A stretch of DNA of 35,035 nucleotides from Bacteroidota bacterium (GCA_017857395.1 JAFMDF010000066.1:1-35035); one strand, 5' to 3'; counted from the stretch's first letter, positions 1 through 9,504 are shown. Program-made: numbers and translations. Notes: generated from the sequence alone by a model not told the origin.

Positions 1-26
1 AACCGCAAAGTTACAATAAATACTAT

Positions 27-1910
27 TTAGAACTTCATGCGTAAACCACTAGATTGTTCCAAACCAGAAACGGTATAAGTTCCCCTAGCAGCAACCACTT
101 CATCGTCAATAATTTGGGCAACTCGATTGGAAAAATTGGCTTTTGTTACATGACCATCTTGTTTCCATAATTGAAATTGTTGTGCCCCTCCAGTCGTATC
201 CCAATTGATCGCTACGGTACTACAAGTAATATTGTCAGCAGTTAAATTAGCGATACAAGGAGAAGGCGTAAAATAAGTATCTCCAACCACCACAAAAACA
301 GGTCTTTCACTAACCGTTATAGTCGGGTTAGTGCCCGAAATAGCAGAAGGAACACCATGAATACTAGGTAGTTCCAATTCCACTAAAGTCCCTGAATTCG
401 CCCCTTCTAAAGAAAGCTGGTATTGATAAGTCGTGTCTTTTGCAGTAGGACTCCAAACAGCATAGACTTTTTTATTATTATTCTGCGGGTCTGTAAATCG
501 GTATACTTTAGTACAACTCGTATCCTGACAAGCGGATAAATCCGCATCAAAATTCATTCCCTTTAAGATATTTTTCATGGTATAAGTGTAATACCAAGAG
601 TTTTTAGGCCGATAAAGGCTATCCAAACTTTCTATCAGACCGCTACTTTGAAATAAAGCACAGGCAGGTTGAGTGCAAATGTCCCGTAAATCAAAAAGAA
701 CGGCTCGGTCAAATCCAGCAGCAATTGTTTCCAAATAAAATCGAACAATCCATTGGGCTTGCACTTCATAATTGTCATTATTGCCAATTGTTGGTACACT
801 AATAGGAGAATTATCATTCGTATCATAGCCAAATTCAGATAACCATAATTCTGTGCTAGGCATCAAAGAATCCCGGTAATCCACAAACTCCTGTAAAATT
901 TGTTTTAATCCAGCAGACTCAGGGGAAATCCCATAGGTCGAAGCCAATACTTGCGGGTCATTGCCTACATAAATATGTATATTGATAGCATCCAAAGGAA
1001 TTTGCCCAAAAGTAGCCGTTGGACTTCGGTTCGCTTTAAACCAAGTGACCATATCCCGAACATACCCTAAATCGGCATCCGTTAATCCACCCATTACGAC
1101 CTTCATATTCGGATCCGCATTTTTGATACCTACCGTCGAGATGGTATTATTCGGATTATCAGGGTCAGGCATTAAACCTAGCGCCTGCCCATGCCCATCA
1201 AAATCAGCACTCAACATTGCGGCATAAGCTTCTGGGGAAAAATAGGTTTCAGGAAAGTTCGGATAGAAAGTTTTATCTTGTTCATTCCAATCCTCTAAAT
1301 ACTTGATATTTCCTAAGCCCGTTTTCAGAGTTTCATCGGGATGTAATTTAGGCGCAATGATAGCATTAGCTCTAGCTGGAGAAAATGGGGTGCTTCCATA
1401 GCGAGCGGCATAATGGTATAAATATTCTGCATGAGCGATATACGAAGCTGGAAGCGTGGAATTTGCACCAGGCGGAAGTGGTTTCTGTTCTAATATTTGG
1501 TTAATGCTGGGGTCGTTAAAAGCAATCGTACCAGATGGGTCAATCACCTGCAAAATATTACCCAAAGTAGTTGGACAAATAATAATATTACTGTCTTGGA
1601 TTTCTTGATAAAAATCATCAAAACGAGTATAAGTTAATTCCTGATAGGCTTCATTCCAACGATATTGATTATTGGGATAGCCTGATGAACCATTTTCATT
1701 AAACGGAATAACAGGAAATCCCTCATTCAAATACCAATCGTGATATTCCCTAATAAATCCGACCGCTTGCATCCGTTCAATAGGGTCTTGTCGCCGAGTA
1801 TTCACACCCATAAATTCATCGACTGGCACTTGGGCAGACAAGGCAGTACTAAATACAATTAATAAGGGGAGTAGGAATGAAAATTTGTTGTTAAAAATTT
1901 CTTTGTTCAT
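27..1910 (-). CDS. Exported clan GH-A-like glycoside hydrolase with C-terminal FnIII domain
   Basis: The 627-residue product starts with a signal peptide (basic MNKEIFNNK, hydrophobic core to about residue 24, then SAQ), so it is exported. The body reads as a TIM-barrel glycosidase: W-N-E at 208-210 fits the acid/base strand of clan GH-A and LSEFG at 357-361 fits the nucleophile strand, with about 149 residues between the two Glu. This resembles GH39/GH44-type enzymes, but I cannot fix the family or substrate. The last ~75 residues (from about PCIANLTADN) look like a fibronectin type III domain ending abruptly at GLRMKF. No type IX secretion sorting tail is visible, although such tails are common on secreted Bacteroidota enzymes, so the protein may be periplasmic or shortened. 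It is transcribed away from the rest of the window. The start ATG immediately precedes the signal peptide. Confidence 0.7.
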   Translation of the reverse strand: MNKEIFNNKFSFLLPLLIVFSTALSAQVPVDEFMGVNTRRQDPIERMQAVGFIREYHDWYLNEGFPVIPFNENGSSGYPNNQYRWNEAYQELTYTRFDDFYQEIQDSNIIICPTTLGNILQVIDPSGTIAFNDPSINQILEQKPLPPGANSTLPASYIAHAEYLYHYAARYGSTPFSPARANAIIAPKLHPDETLKTGLGNIKYLEDWNEQDKTFYPNFPETYFSPEAYAAMLSADFDGHGQALGLMPDPDNPNNTISTVGIKNADPNMKVVMGGLTDADLGYVRDMVTWFKANRSPTATFGQIPLDAINIHIYVGNDPQVLASTYGISPESAGLKQILQEFVDYRDSLMPSTELWLSEFGYDTNDNSPISVPTIGNNDNYEVQAQWIVRFYLETIAAGFDRAVLFDLRDICTQPACALFQSSGLIESLDSLYRPKNSWYYTYTMKNILKGMNFDADLSACQDTSCTKVYRFTDPQNNNKKVYAVWSPTAKDTTYQYQLSLEGANSGTLVELELPSIHGVPSAISGTNPTITVSERPVFVVVGDTYFTPSPCIANLTADNITCSTVAINWDTTGGAQQFQLWKQDGHVTKANFSNRVAQIIDDEVVAARGTYTVSGLEQSSGLRMKF

Positions 1911-2725
1911 AGTTTCTATGGAGTTATATTAATTAAAAATCAAGTGTTTGTAGTAGGGATTTCTCATTTCTGTTATGTCTGATTAGTTATAAAAGTGCTG
2001 TCTGTAGACCTCCGAGCGTTTTTAGAGATGTCAACCGAGGTAAGAATCTGGGATGAAAAAATCCTATACCTCCATAATTCAGCACAGCCTACCTTGTAAG
2101 TATTCGGATTCATCCTTAGTACGCTGTTCAAAAAAAATCAGGTATTTTGTAATCGCCAATTCACTTGACGTTTACGAAAAACCAAAAAACTTAAATCCAA
2201 ACAAGTGCGCAGGAATTGACCAAATTTTTTATGGTGTTTCTAAAATAGTGGTAGTATGGTTATCGATTTACGTGGGAAAAGAGAAAAAACTAATCAAAGT
2301 TTTTGCTTAGGAGTTGCTAAGATTTAGCTGCAAAAAATAATTATTATTGACAGACTAATCTAAGTATTATTGAAAATTATAAGGGGGGTAAATAGGAAGA
2401 ATTAACCAATGTGGTAATTCACAGGTATAAAATTACAAATAATATTTTAAAAATAGAAATATTTGTTTTTTTATTTTTAATAAGTTGACAAATTTAAGAG
2501 GTTTCCTATTCGGTAGATATGGCGAACATTTAAATTACCGTAGTTGATTTTAGATGCCGCTATTTTTAATAGATTTATTCGATTTTTTTCAAAATTAAAT
2601 CCTACCTTTAAGTTTTAATAATGACCTGACAGTCATTTGAATCTTTGATTTATTTACATTTTCTCATCGGACGGCAAAGCTATCCAATGAGTTTAACAAT
2701 TTTTTCAAAGCCTAAATAAAAGATT
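1911..2725. other. Gene-free AT-rich region between divergent genes
   Basis: These 815 bases separate two divergently transcribed exported-protein genes and should hold both promoters. I see no convincing gene. An 85-codon ORF at 2053-2310 has no signal peptide, no recognisable domain and unremarkable composition, so I do not call it. At 2006-2023 the sequence matches 16 of 18 bases of the right arm of the terminator hairpin at 31574-31591 (AGACCTCC.AG.GTTTTT), but the left arm is missing, so this may be a decayed hairpin copy. The stretch 2330-2700 is strongly AT-rich with homopolymer runs. Confidence 0.5.
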
Positions 2726-3454
2726 ATGAGAAATCTACTAAAACTAACCCTGGCAAGCGCCCTATTAATCCTTGCAACCGCCTTCACCAACTCCACCACT
2801 ACTGCGACCGAACCTGGCGTTTTCAAAATCATGGAAGTCACTCATTTATGGGATTTATTAAAATCCAATTATGAGCCTGACCGAGAGCGAGATGGTACTT
2901 GGTTGGAAGTCGGATTGCGTTCTAAATATGCAATGGCAAAAAACTATGCTTCGTTGAGTATTTTGGAAGAGACCTTTGATGAAGATGTATTTTTAAGAGG
3001 GCCTCACCAAGGAGAGATGGACTTTAATTCGACCACTTCTTTTGGTTATTATAATCCGCAATTTATTGCTAAGGCGCATGATGCTATAGCGACTGCTTTA
3101 AAAAATCCAGTTTTTAGCAAAGTGGCGGAGGCATTTTATACAAAGCATTTGCGTAGTATGGCACATACTTATTATTCTGGATTTTTGTACCTGGAGCAAA
3201 ATCCAGAAATCAGACAAGATTTAATCAATGAATATGTCCTAATGGTCGCTCAGCCTGGCGGTGCAGGAGATGGTTCGTTACAAGAGCATTTTAGGGAATT
3301 TGCAGAAGAATTAGAAAAAGGGCCTCAAAAAGCAGATGTTTATGAAGCTTTTACCGCACCTTCTTTTTGGGTTCGCCGCCATATTGATGGAACAGCCGAT
3401 GATTTTATTAAGTTATTAGAGTTGGTGGTTGGGCATTTTGAAGGAGCTAAATAG
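2726..3454 (+). CDS. Exported protein of unknown function
   Basis: The 242-residue product has a clear N-terminal signal (MRNLLK, then an Ala/Leu-rich core to about residue 20) and is predicted to be exported. I do not recognise a family. The mature part is mostly helical and rich in aromatic and acidic residues. Segments such as FNSTTSFGYYNPQF (about 92-105) and APSFWVRRHIDGTADDF (about 211-227) contain the Trp, Arg, His and Asp clusters most likely to matter, but there is no known catalytic motif. It stands alone, with long gaps on both sides and no co-directional partner within 800 bases. The start is the ATG directly before the signal sequence, in an A-rich context (AAATAAAAGATTATG). It is followed within 100 bases by a large palindromic element. 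Confidence 0.75.
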   Translation: MRNLLKLTLASALLILATAFTNSTTTATEPGVFKIMEVTHLWDLLKSNYEPDRERDGTWLEVGLRSKYAMAKNYASLSILEETFDEDVFLRGPHQGEMDFNSTTSFGYYNPQFIAKAHDAIATALKNPVFSKVAEAFYTKHLRSMAHTYYSGFLYLEQNPEIRQDLINEYVLMVAQPGGAGDGSLQEHFREFAEELEKGPQKADVYEAFTAPSFWVRRHIDGTADDFIKLLELVVGHFEGAK

Positions 3455-3516
3455 GCAGTCAGCAATTTGGGAAGTCTTGGTTATCAATAAATTAGACTTT
3501 CCCAGTCTTCGAGACC

Positions 3517-3732
3517 TACGGTATGCCTACAAGTGGGAAAAAGACAGTGTCGGAGCGATGCTCTTTTTTAAAAGCAGAAATATTGATATCTCTACAGACA
3601 GTTTCGAAGCTAAAGCTCCTTTTTTATGGAAAAGCTCTGGCTCTGTCTGTAGCACAAAGTTTCCGAAATTTCTCCAAAGGAGCATCGCTCCGACCCTATA
3701 ATTTAACGTTTGTCCACTTGTGTGCATACCGT
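3517..3732. repeat. 216-bp nested palindromic element (MITE-like)
   Basis: Three nested inverted repeats share one centre. The outer arms are about 20 bases (TACGGTATGC.TACAAGTGG against its complement at 3714-3732) with one or two differences. The middle arms are 15 bases and perfect (GTCGGAGCGATGCTC at 3549-3563 and its complement at 3680-3694). The inner arms are CTACAGACA (3592-3600) and TGTCTGTAG (3644-3652). ORFs exist on both strands through it (for example 3527-3727 minus), but the palindrome explains them better than coding does. No transposase is present. The structure fits a non-autonomous mobile or extragenic palindromic repeat lying in the gap after the gene ending at 3454. Confidence 0.7.
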
Positions 3733-3788
3733 AAGCCTTCGAGATTTTTAGATAGTCAGATAAAAAATTGATTCTACAAAAAATATTA

Positions 3789-3843
3789 GGGAGCAGGTAA
3801 TAAATAAGCTACCAGATGGGTAGGTTATATTTTACCTGTTCCC
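3789..3843. repeat. Imperfect palindrome with 24-bp arms
   Basis: GGGAGCAGGTAA at 3789-3800 and TTACCTGTTCCC at 3832-3843 are near-perfect complements. The inner parts (AAGCTACC and GGTAGGTT-like) continue the pairing, with about 20 of 24 positions matching and a loop of about 7 bases. It could fold as a hairpin in RNA or a cruciform in DNA. It lies 57 bases after the larger palindrome, in the 857-base gap before the SusC-like gene. The rest of that gap (3844-4219) is AT-rich with no gene that I can see. Confidence 0.55.
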
Positions 3844-4219
3844 TTAAGTAAAAATCTAAATTAAATAGGCGGGTAGTATTTGTTCTAAAGTTCAGAAATT
3901 TGGAATGCCTAAAAATGAAAATACCTTCTATAAAAACTTGGTAATCAAAAAAATAGGTATTATCCATAAATATAAGTAAGGCGCTTTTTTAGAATTATCT
4001 CCTTTTTTTGTCTTTTTTTCCCGCCCTAATTGTTTATAGTTTGCATAAAATCACTTATAAATGGTGCATCTCTCTTTACAAAACAGCTAAATAGCCCGTC
4101 TTTTTCTACCTTAAAAATAAAACCTATATCTCTTTAAATATTGTGTATTTAAATAATTGTTAAAGGGTTGTTTATGTAACTATTTTGTTACTTCTTTGCT
4201 AGGTTATTTTAGGGCATAG

Positions 4220-4250
4220 TTTGACTAAAAAAATTGTTTAAATACCTTTA
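4220..4250 (+). promoter_or_regulatory. Candidate Bacteroidota-type promoter for the SusC/SusD operon
   Basis: TTTG at 4220-4223 and TACCTTTA at 4243-4250 lie 19 bases apart, close to the Bacteroidota -33 TTTG and -7 TAnnTTTG pattern (7 of 8 bases matched in the latter with the n positions free). The start codon at 4312 would leave a leader of about 55 bases. Short AT-rich motifs are frequent here, so this is only a candidate. Confidence 0.3.
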
Positions 4251-4311
4251 TTTATACCCCCAAAAATGGGTACTTTTGAGAAGAACTACATAAAAAACCT
4301 CAACCAATACT

Positions 4312-7300
4312 ATGAGAGAATTAGCACTCCTAGGCATATTATGTCTATGTTTCAATATCTTACCTGCGCATGCCCAGCGAATGATTTCGGGGACTATTTC
4401 AGACGAACAAGGGGAATTATTAATTGGTGCAACCGTACTTGCTAAAGGTACTTCTATTGGCACTACGACCGATATTAACGGTCAATATATCTTAAATGTA
4501 CCTATTGAAGTCAATATCCTACAATTTAGCTATTTAGGCTTTTTACCCTTAGCAATCGAATTAGGTGCCGAAAATGTAGTCGATGCAGTTTTAAAATCTA
4601 GCGCCCTTGTTTTTGATGAAGTCATTGTTACAGGATATTCGACAGAATTAAAAAGGGAAATCACCGCTTCCATTACGAGTATTAAAAATCGAGAAATCGA
4701 AGGCTTATCGGTGCAATCTTTTGATAGAGCAATTCAAGGAAAAGCTTCGGGTGTGCAAATTTCTTCAGAAAGTGGTGCACCGGGCGGAGCGGCGACTATC
4801 CGAATTCGAGGTGTTGGTTCAATTTCCGCAGGGTCAGAACCACTGATTATCATTGATGGGGTACAAGTTGGAAGACAGGGGCAATCTGGACAAGGTTCTG
4901 CTAATCCTTTGAATGGTATTAACCCTAATGATATTGCGTCTATTGAAATTCTAAAAGATGCCTCTTCTACTTCTATTTATGGCGCTCAAGGCGCTAATGG
5001 AATTATTTTAGTCACCACTAAAACGGGCACTAAAGGAGATAAAGCTACATTTAATGTGGCTTATCAAGAAGGCATTGTGCAACCGATGAATTTATATAAA
5101 GTGATGAATAGTCAGCAGTATGCCGATATTCGACAAGCAGCTTTTGTTAATTCTGGACAAAGTATTGAAGCAGCACAGAAATTATATGGAGACCCGAATG
5201 ATGCTAGTTTGCCTTACTATGATTGGAAAGAGGCAATTTGGCGAGATGCGACTTTGAGAACGCTGGATTTTTCCTTTAGCGGAGGGTCAGATAAAGTAGA
5301 TTATTACACTTCTTTTTCTTATAATTTACAAGAAGGACAAATCCTCACCAACGAATGGGAGCGCACCACAGGCCGCTTTAATTTGAATGCCGATTTACTA
5401 GATAATTTCTCTTTAAATCTACGAACTTCCCTTGCTTTTATAGAACAAGAAGGCCAACCTTGTGATGGTGGATTCTGGGTTAATTGCCCTTTTGCGCCTT
5501 CTTTCTGGTCCATTCCTAGTTCCCCAGCTTTTGATGAAAACGGGGATTATAATGCTTACCCAACCAATGGCGAAGGGCATAATTTTAATTTTAACGAAAT
5601 TCAAAATGCACAAGAAGTCACCCGCTTAGGGCAAACTTTGCAAAATATTAGTGCATTGACCTTAAATTATCAACCCATCCCCAATTTAACCGCAAGAGCC
5701 TCTATGGGCATTGACTACATTAATAATAAAGACAAACAGGTTCGACCAATTAGCATTCCTTTTTTCCGAGATGCTTGGGGCGGACAGATTCTAAATGAAG
5801 ATAGAATTTCTGTTAACTGGAATACTTTTGGAACACTACAATATAATTTTGACATCAAAGAAGCCAATCGGTTTTCCACTTTATTAGGTTTTGAATACAA
5901 GCAAGAAGATTGGACGAATTTTAGTGCCACAGGTAGAGGTTTAGCAGACCCTTCTTTCCAGAATTTAAATAGTGCTTCTACGCCTTTTGCCATTGCAGGT
6001 ACGTCTTCCACCAATCGCCGACAAGGAGTATTCAGTTCCGTAAAATATAGTTTTAATGAAAAGTATTTTGCCAATGCAACCGTTCGCTACGATGGTTCTT
6101 CTCGTTTTGGTCGAGATAATCGTTGGGGTTTATTTTATGCTGGTTCACTAGGTTGGCGATTGAGTGCAGAACCTTTCTTGCAAAATACTACGTGGATAGA
6201 AGAGTTGAAAATTAGACTGTCTTATGGGATTACGGGTAATTCTGAAATTGCAGATTTTGCTTCCCTACCTCAATTTGGCACAAGAGGGCAATATTTAGGT
6301 GCTCCAGGCTTAGCACCTACGAAATTAGCCAACAATCAATTAGGCTGGGAAGAAGCCGAACAATTTGATATAGGCATCGACTTTTCTTTCTTTGAAAATA
6401 GGCTTTATGGAAGCATTGATTTGTGGAACAAAAATAATAGAAATTTACTTTTAGCCACCCAGATTCCCGCAGCAGCAGGTATTGAAGATGCGACGTTTGT
6501 AGAAAATGTAGGGCAGGTGAATAATAAAGGTATTGATTTTGAATTGTCCACTATTTTGTATAATCGAGGCGGATTTAATTGGCGAATTGGCGGAACTTTA
6601 TCTTTTCAGAAAAACGAAGTCGTTGAATTAAATGGTGGTCGAGATACGATATTTTCAGATGGTTTTCCTCAATTAATTGTTGGGCAACCCATTCATTTTT
6701 TCAATCTCTTACCATTTGCGGGCGTAAATCCAGCGAATGGTCGAGCGACGGTTTATGATAGAAATGGTTTTCCGACCTATGCTCCATCAGCCGAAGATGT
6801 ACAAGTTTTCAAAGGCGCTATTCCTGATTTTTTTGGCGGAATCCGTACGGAGTTTAGTTATAAAGGTTTATCGCTTGGCGCTTTTTTCCAGTTTCAAGGT
6901 GGGCATTATGTCTATAATAATGACTTAGAAGCATTGGCAGAAGCAGGTGGTTCACCTAATAACCAATTGGTTTCTCAGGCGAATTACTGGAGGAATCCAG
7001 GTGATTTAACCAATGTACACCGACCTAGCCAAGGAAATGTTGTTAGTGGTATTGACCAGATTACATTTGGATTGCCTGGTACCACTCGTTTTTATTCGGA
7101 TGCTTCTTATATTCGATTAAAAGAAATCAAATTAGGGTATACTTTCCCAAAGACCAGTTTATCTTTTATGAACGTATCTAATTTAACTGTTTTCGCTCAA
7201 GGCTTAAACATGATTACTTGGACTCGATTTGATGGGATAGACCCAGAAGTGGTCGCTACTCGACATGCGTATAGTGAACGTTTTCCTTTTGCTTTTCCTT

Positions 7301-7341
7301 TGGGGCGACAATTTTCTTTTGGGTTAAATATGTCGTTTTAA
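4312..7341 (+). CDS. SusC/RagA-family TonB-linked outer-membrane transporter
   Basis: The 1009-residue protein is a typical SusC-like TonB-dependent transporter that imports ligands delivered by its SusD partner. A signal peptide (ending PAHAQ, about residue 22) is followed by a carboxypeptidase-D-like beta domain (about 25-100; ISGTISDEQGELLIGATV, GTTTDINGQY). A TonB-box-like segment (FDEVIVTGY) comes next, then the plug (about 115-240) with the SusC signatures GVQISSESGAPGGAATIRIRG, IIIDGVQVG and IEILKDASSTSIYGAQGANG. The rest is a 22-strand barrel ending in an aromatic Phe (FSFGLNMSF), as outer-membrane barrels require. It lacks an N-terminal STN domain, so a direct anti-sigma input is not evident. 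It starts the operon with the SusD-like gene downstream. The substrate is unknown: no polysaccharide lyase or hydrolase is in the operon. Confidence 0.97.
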   Translation: MRELALLGILCLCFNILPAHAQRMISGTISDEQGELLIGATVLAKGTSIGTTTDINGQYILNVPIEVNILQFSYLGFLPLAIELGAENVVDAVLKSSALVFDEVIVTGYSTELKREITASITSIKNREIEGLSVQSFDRAIQGKASGVQISSESGAPGGAATIRIRGVGSISAGSEPLIIIDGVQVGRQGQSGQGSANPLNGINPNDIASIEILKDASSTSIYGAQGANGIILVTTKTGTKGDKATFNVAYQEGIVQPMNLYKVMNSQQYADIRQAAFVNSGQSIEAAQKLYGDPNDASLPYYDWKEAIWRDATLRTLDFSFSGGSDKVDYYTSFSYNLQEGQILTNEWERTTGRFNLNADLLDNFSLNLRTSLAFIEQEGQPCDGGFWVNCPFAPSFWSIPSSPAFDENGDYNAYPTNGEGHNFNFNEIQNAQEVTRLGQTLQNISALTLNYQPIPNLTARASMGIDYINNKDKQVRPISIPFFRDAWGGQILNEDRISVNWNTFGTLQYNFDIKEANRFSTLLGFEYKQEDWTNFSATGRGLADPSFQNLNSASTPFAIAGTSSTNRRQGVFSSVKYSFNEKYFANATVRYDGSSRFGRDNRWGLFYAGSLGWRLSAEPFLQNTTWIEELKIRLSYGITGNSEIADFASLPQFGTRGQYLGAPGLAPTKLANNQLGWEEAEQFDIGIDFSFFENRLYGSIDLWNKNNRNLLLATQIPAAAGIEDATFVENVGQVNNKGIDFELSTILYNRGGFNWRIGGTLSFQKNEVVELNGGRDTIFSDGFPQLIVGQPIHFFNLLPFAGVNPANGRATVYDRNGFPTYAPSAEDVQVFKGAIPDFFGGIRTEFSYKGLSLGAFFQFQGGHYVYNNDLEALAEAGGSPNNQLVSQANYWRNPGDLTNVHRPSQGNVVSGIDQITFGLPGTTRFYSDASYIRLKEIKLGYTFPKTSLSFMNVSNLTVFAQGLNMITWTRFDGIDPEVVATRHAYSERFPFAFPLGRQFSFGLNMSF

Positions 7342-7345
7342 TTAA

Positions 7346-7424
7346 CCGTAGCTTGGACATTCTTGTCCGAGCAAATCTAGCTTGTCCACCACTAGTTACT
7401 CGGATAAGAATGTCCAAGCTACGG
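7346..7424. repeat. Palindrome with 26-bp arms between the susC-like and susD-like genes
   Basis: Arms at 7346-7371 and 7399-7424 match at 25 of 26 positions around a 27-base loop. The core of each arm is itself nearly self-complementary (GGACATTCTTGTCC). It lies in the 107-base gap, ending 24 bases before the SusD start, so it would form a strong hairpin in the operon mRNA. There is no U-tract, so it is not a standard terminator. It shares the GGAC..GTCCGA design with the palindrome at 20326-20464. Confidence 0.8.
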
Positions 7425-7448
7425 AGCTACAGAACTAAAAATAAAATC

Positions 7449-8864
7449 ATGAATTCCTATAATAAACTATACTTTCTCCTCCTTCTAGGTTTGTTTTCCT
7501 GCACCAAAGCCCTAGATGTCGCCGACCCAGAGTCGCTTTCCCCCGAACAAGTCTTTGCAGAAGTAGGCGGTTTTGAATCCATTCTTTTTTCCGCTTATAA
7601 TCGAGTCCATAATTTTGAATGGATGGGACAAAATGGTATCATAGCACCCGATGTCTTAGCGGATAATTTGGATTTTAATAATCGAACCTTTAATTATGAA
7701 TCGGAATATGTCAATGCTGTTCGAGCGCACATGGGAAGATGGGAATTATATGTTGGCATCAATGATTTAAATTTGATTTTTAGCAAAATTGATGATTTAA
7801 CGGATGTAACCGCAGCAGAAGAAGATTTACGTCAACAAATCAAAGGAGAAGCCTTTTTTCTTAGAGCGTTATATTACCATGACTTAGCCAAAGTGTATGG
7901 TTATGAACCGGGCAAAGAAGTTAATGATTTTAACTTAACTGTCCCAATTCGTACGACGCCAACCGAGGAAGTATCCGATGCTTTAGTGACCAATCCGAGA
8001 GCGACGAATACCGAACTATATGAATTGATTGAATCCGATTTAAATCAAGCGATTAATTTATTATCAGATAATGTAATTGCACCATTAAGAGTCGGAAAAG
8101 CAACGGTTCACGCTTTAATGGCAAGGGTACAATTATACAAAAGTAATTTTGCTGAAGCCGCCAGACAAGCCGACCAAGCCTTGACTCAAACGACCGCAGA
8201 ATTAACCACCGTTGAAAATTTTGAGGCTTCGTGGGAAATGACACCACATCCAGAATCTTTATTTGAAGCAGAAATTCGAGCAACAGATTGGTCAACTGTA
8301 GATGGCGCTAATCGGAGTATTTGTACCATGACCAATAATACCAGTTCTAGTTCGCAATATATTTTAGTCGGCAGTCCTGAATTATTAGCTGTTTTGGACC
8401 GCGAACCAAATGACATTCGGCATAGTATATGGACGGTAGAGGAAGACATTCCTAATGGCACTAGAAAATGCAATAAATGGAGAGGCGAACAAGGTGACTT
8501 TAGGGAAAATATCCCTATTATTCGCTATGCCGAAGTACTCTTGATTGCTGCGGAAGGATATGTTAGAAGTGGCGATGATACTAATGCACAAACTCGCATT
8601 AATGAATTGCGAATGGCTAGAGGTTTAGTCCCAACAGCTTTAACTGGAACTGCTTTAATCGACTTAATTATGCAAGAACGAAGAATTGAATTGGCCTTAG
8701 AAGGACATCGCTGGTTTGACTTGAAAAGGTTGGGGAAGGATATCCCTAAAACGAATGCTTCTAATGTGCCCAATTTGAGTTATACTGACTTTAGAATTTT
8801 GTCAGATATTCCGCAAAGTGAATTGAGCTTGAATGAGTTATTAACACAAAATCCAGGGTATTAG
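7449..8864 (+). CDS. SusD/RagB-family nutrient-binding lipoprotein
   Basis: The product binds ligand at the cell surface and passes it to the SusC-like channel encoded just upstream. I take ATG 7449 as the start: it gives a 471-residue protein beginning MNSYNKLYFLLLLGLFSC, a lipoprotein signal with Cys18. An upstream ATG at 7353 in the same frame lies inside the palindrome and would add 32 non-signal residues. SusD hallmarks are visible: IKGEAFFLRALYYHDLAKVYG in the N-terminal TPR-like part, IPIIRYAEVLLIAAEGYVR, then INELRMARGL and IMQERRIELALEGHRWFDLKR near the C-terminus. The length is on the short side for the family (often 500-600), and the ligand-binding part is correspondingly compact. 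It is probably co-transcribed with 4312-7341. Confidence 0.95.
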   Translation: MNSYNKLYFLLLLGLFSCTKALDVADPESLSPEQVFAEVGGFESILFSAYNRVHNFEWMGQNGIIAPDVLADNLDFNNRTFNYESEYVNAVRAHMGRWELYVGINDLNLIFSKIDDLTDVTAAEEDLRQQIKGEAFFLRALYYHDLAKVYGYEPGKEVNDFNLTVPIRTTPTEEVSDALVTNPRATNTELYELIESDLNQAINLLSDNVIAPLRVGKATVHALMARVQLYKSNFAEAARQADQALTQTTAELTTVENFEASWEMTPHPESLFEAEIRATDWSTVDGANRSICTMTNNTSSSSQYILVGSPELLAVLDREPNDIRHSIWTVEEDIPNGTRKCNKWRGEQGDFRENIPIIRYAEVLLIAAEGYVRSGDDTNAQTRINELRMARGLVPTALTGTALIDLIMQERRIELALEGHRWFDLKRLGKDIPKTNASNVPNLSYTDFRILSDIPQSELSLNELLTQNPGY

Positions 8865-8867
8865 AGG

Positions 8868-8949
8868 AGAGGTCAGAAGTCAGATAATTTAGGAAGGAAG
8901 TGTTGATAATCAGTTTTTTTAGCTGTATTAAACCTGACTTCTAATCTCT
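8868..8949. repeat. Imperfect inverted repeat after the susD-like gene
   Basis: AGAGGTCAGAAGTCAG at 8868-8883 pairs with CTGACTTCTAATCTCT at 8934-8949 (13 of 16). The spacer of about 50 bases contains a T7 run. It fills the gap between the SusD-like gene and the next lipoprotein gene and could weaken read-through, but it lacks a terminal U-tract. Confidence 0.5.
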
Positions 8950-8973
8950 AGAACAATCATAAAATTAAAAATA

Positions 8974-9435
8974 ATGAAGTCTCAATTAATAATCATAATC
9001 TTTCTAAGTTTAGGTTTTTTTGCCTGTGATGCGCCAGGCACAGATATTTTATTCATGGATGCTTTTTTGGAATTAGATGCCGCTACTAGCGTAACAGGGG
9101 AGCAAACTTTTACTTATCAAAAAATTGTTGATGGAGAAACTATACCCAGTGGTTTTATTGTCAATTTAGCGGCGGTGCAACAAGGAACGCCGATTACCTT
9201 TGATTTTAAAATTGAAGCAAATAGTACGGCACAAGAAGGGCAACAGTATCAAGTCAATGGAAATACAGCAACAATTCCAGCCAATGCCAGCATGGTAGAA
9301 TTACCCATCGAAATCTTAGATGATAATATCGAAGTAGGCGATAATTGGACGATTATTATAAGCATTGCTAGCAGCTCTATTCCAGTCAATCCTAATTATG
9401 AAAGTGGCACACATATTATCGAGGTTAAGGAGTAA
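8974..9435 (+). CDS. Small beta-rich lipoprotein of the SusC/SusD operon
   Basis: This 153-residue protein has a lipoprotein signal (MKSQLIIIIFLSLGFFAC, Cys18). The mature part is beta-rich: AQEGQQYQVNGNTATIPANA (about 90-109) followed by VELPIEILDDNIEVGDNWTIIISI resembles the Calx-beta layout, in which a G-x-Y strand and an acidic D-D-x-x-E turn precede a long strand. Small lipoproteins of this kind often lie third in SusC/SusD loci and are thought to be accessory surface-binding proteins. The 109-base gap after the SusD-like gene and the same orientation support one operon. I cannot assign a ligand. It ends at an ordinary stop, followed by a 415-base gap. Confidence 0.8.
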   Translation: MKSQLIIIIFLSLGFFACDAPGTDILFMDAFLELDAATSVTGEQTFTYQKIVDGETIPSGFIVNLAAVQQGTPITFDFKIEANSTAQEGQQYQVNGNTATIPANASMVELPIEILDDNIEVGDNWTIIISIASSSIPVNPNYESGTHIIEVKE

Positions 9436-9504
9436 ATGCTTATATTTCTACACTTTCTCCAAATGACTTAAAAAGTATTCAAGGCTTGGGAAGTCTAAAT
9501 AACT

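Noticed and set aside
2053-2310. 85-codon plus-strand ORF in the 1911-2725 gap
   Set aside because: No signal peptide, domain, or plausible leader; it lies in AT-rich sequence next to a possible decayed hairpin, so it is probably chance.
3429-3771. Overlapping ORFs of 66-90 codons on both strands
   Set aside because: They coincide with the nested palindrome at 3517-3732, which explains the open frames in both directions.
7353-7448. Upstream ATG extending the SusD-like protein by 32 residues
   Set aside because: The extension lies within the palindrome and would bury the lipoprotein signal; ATG 7449 gives a clean signal with Cys18.
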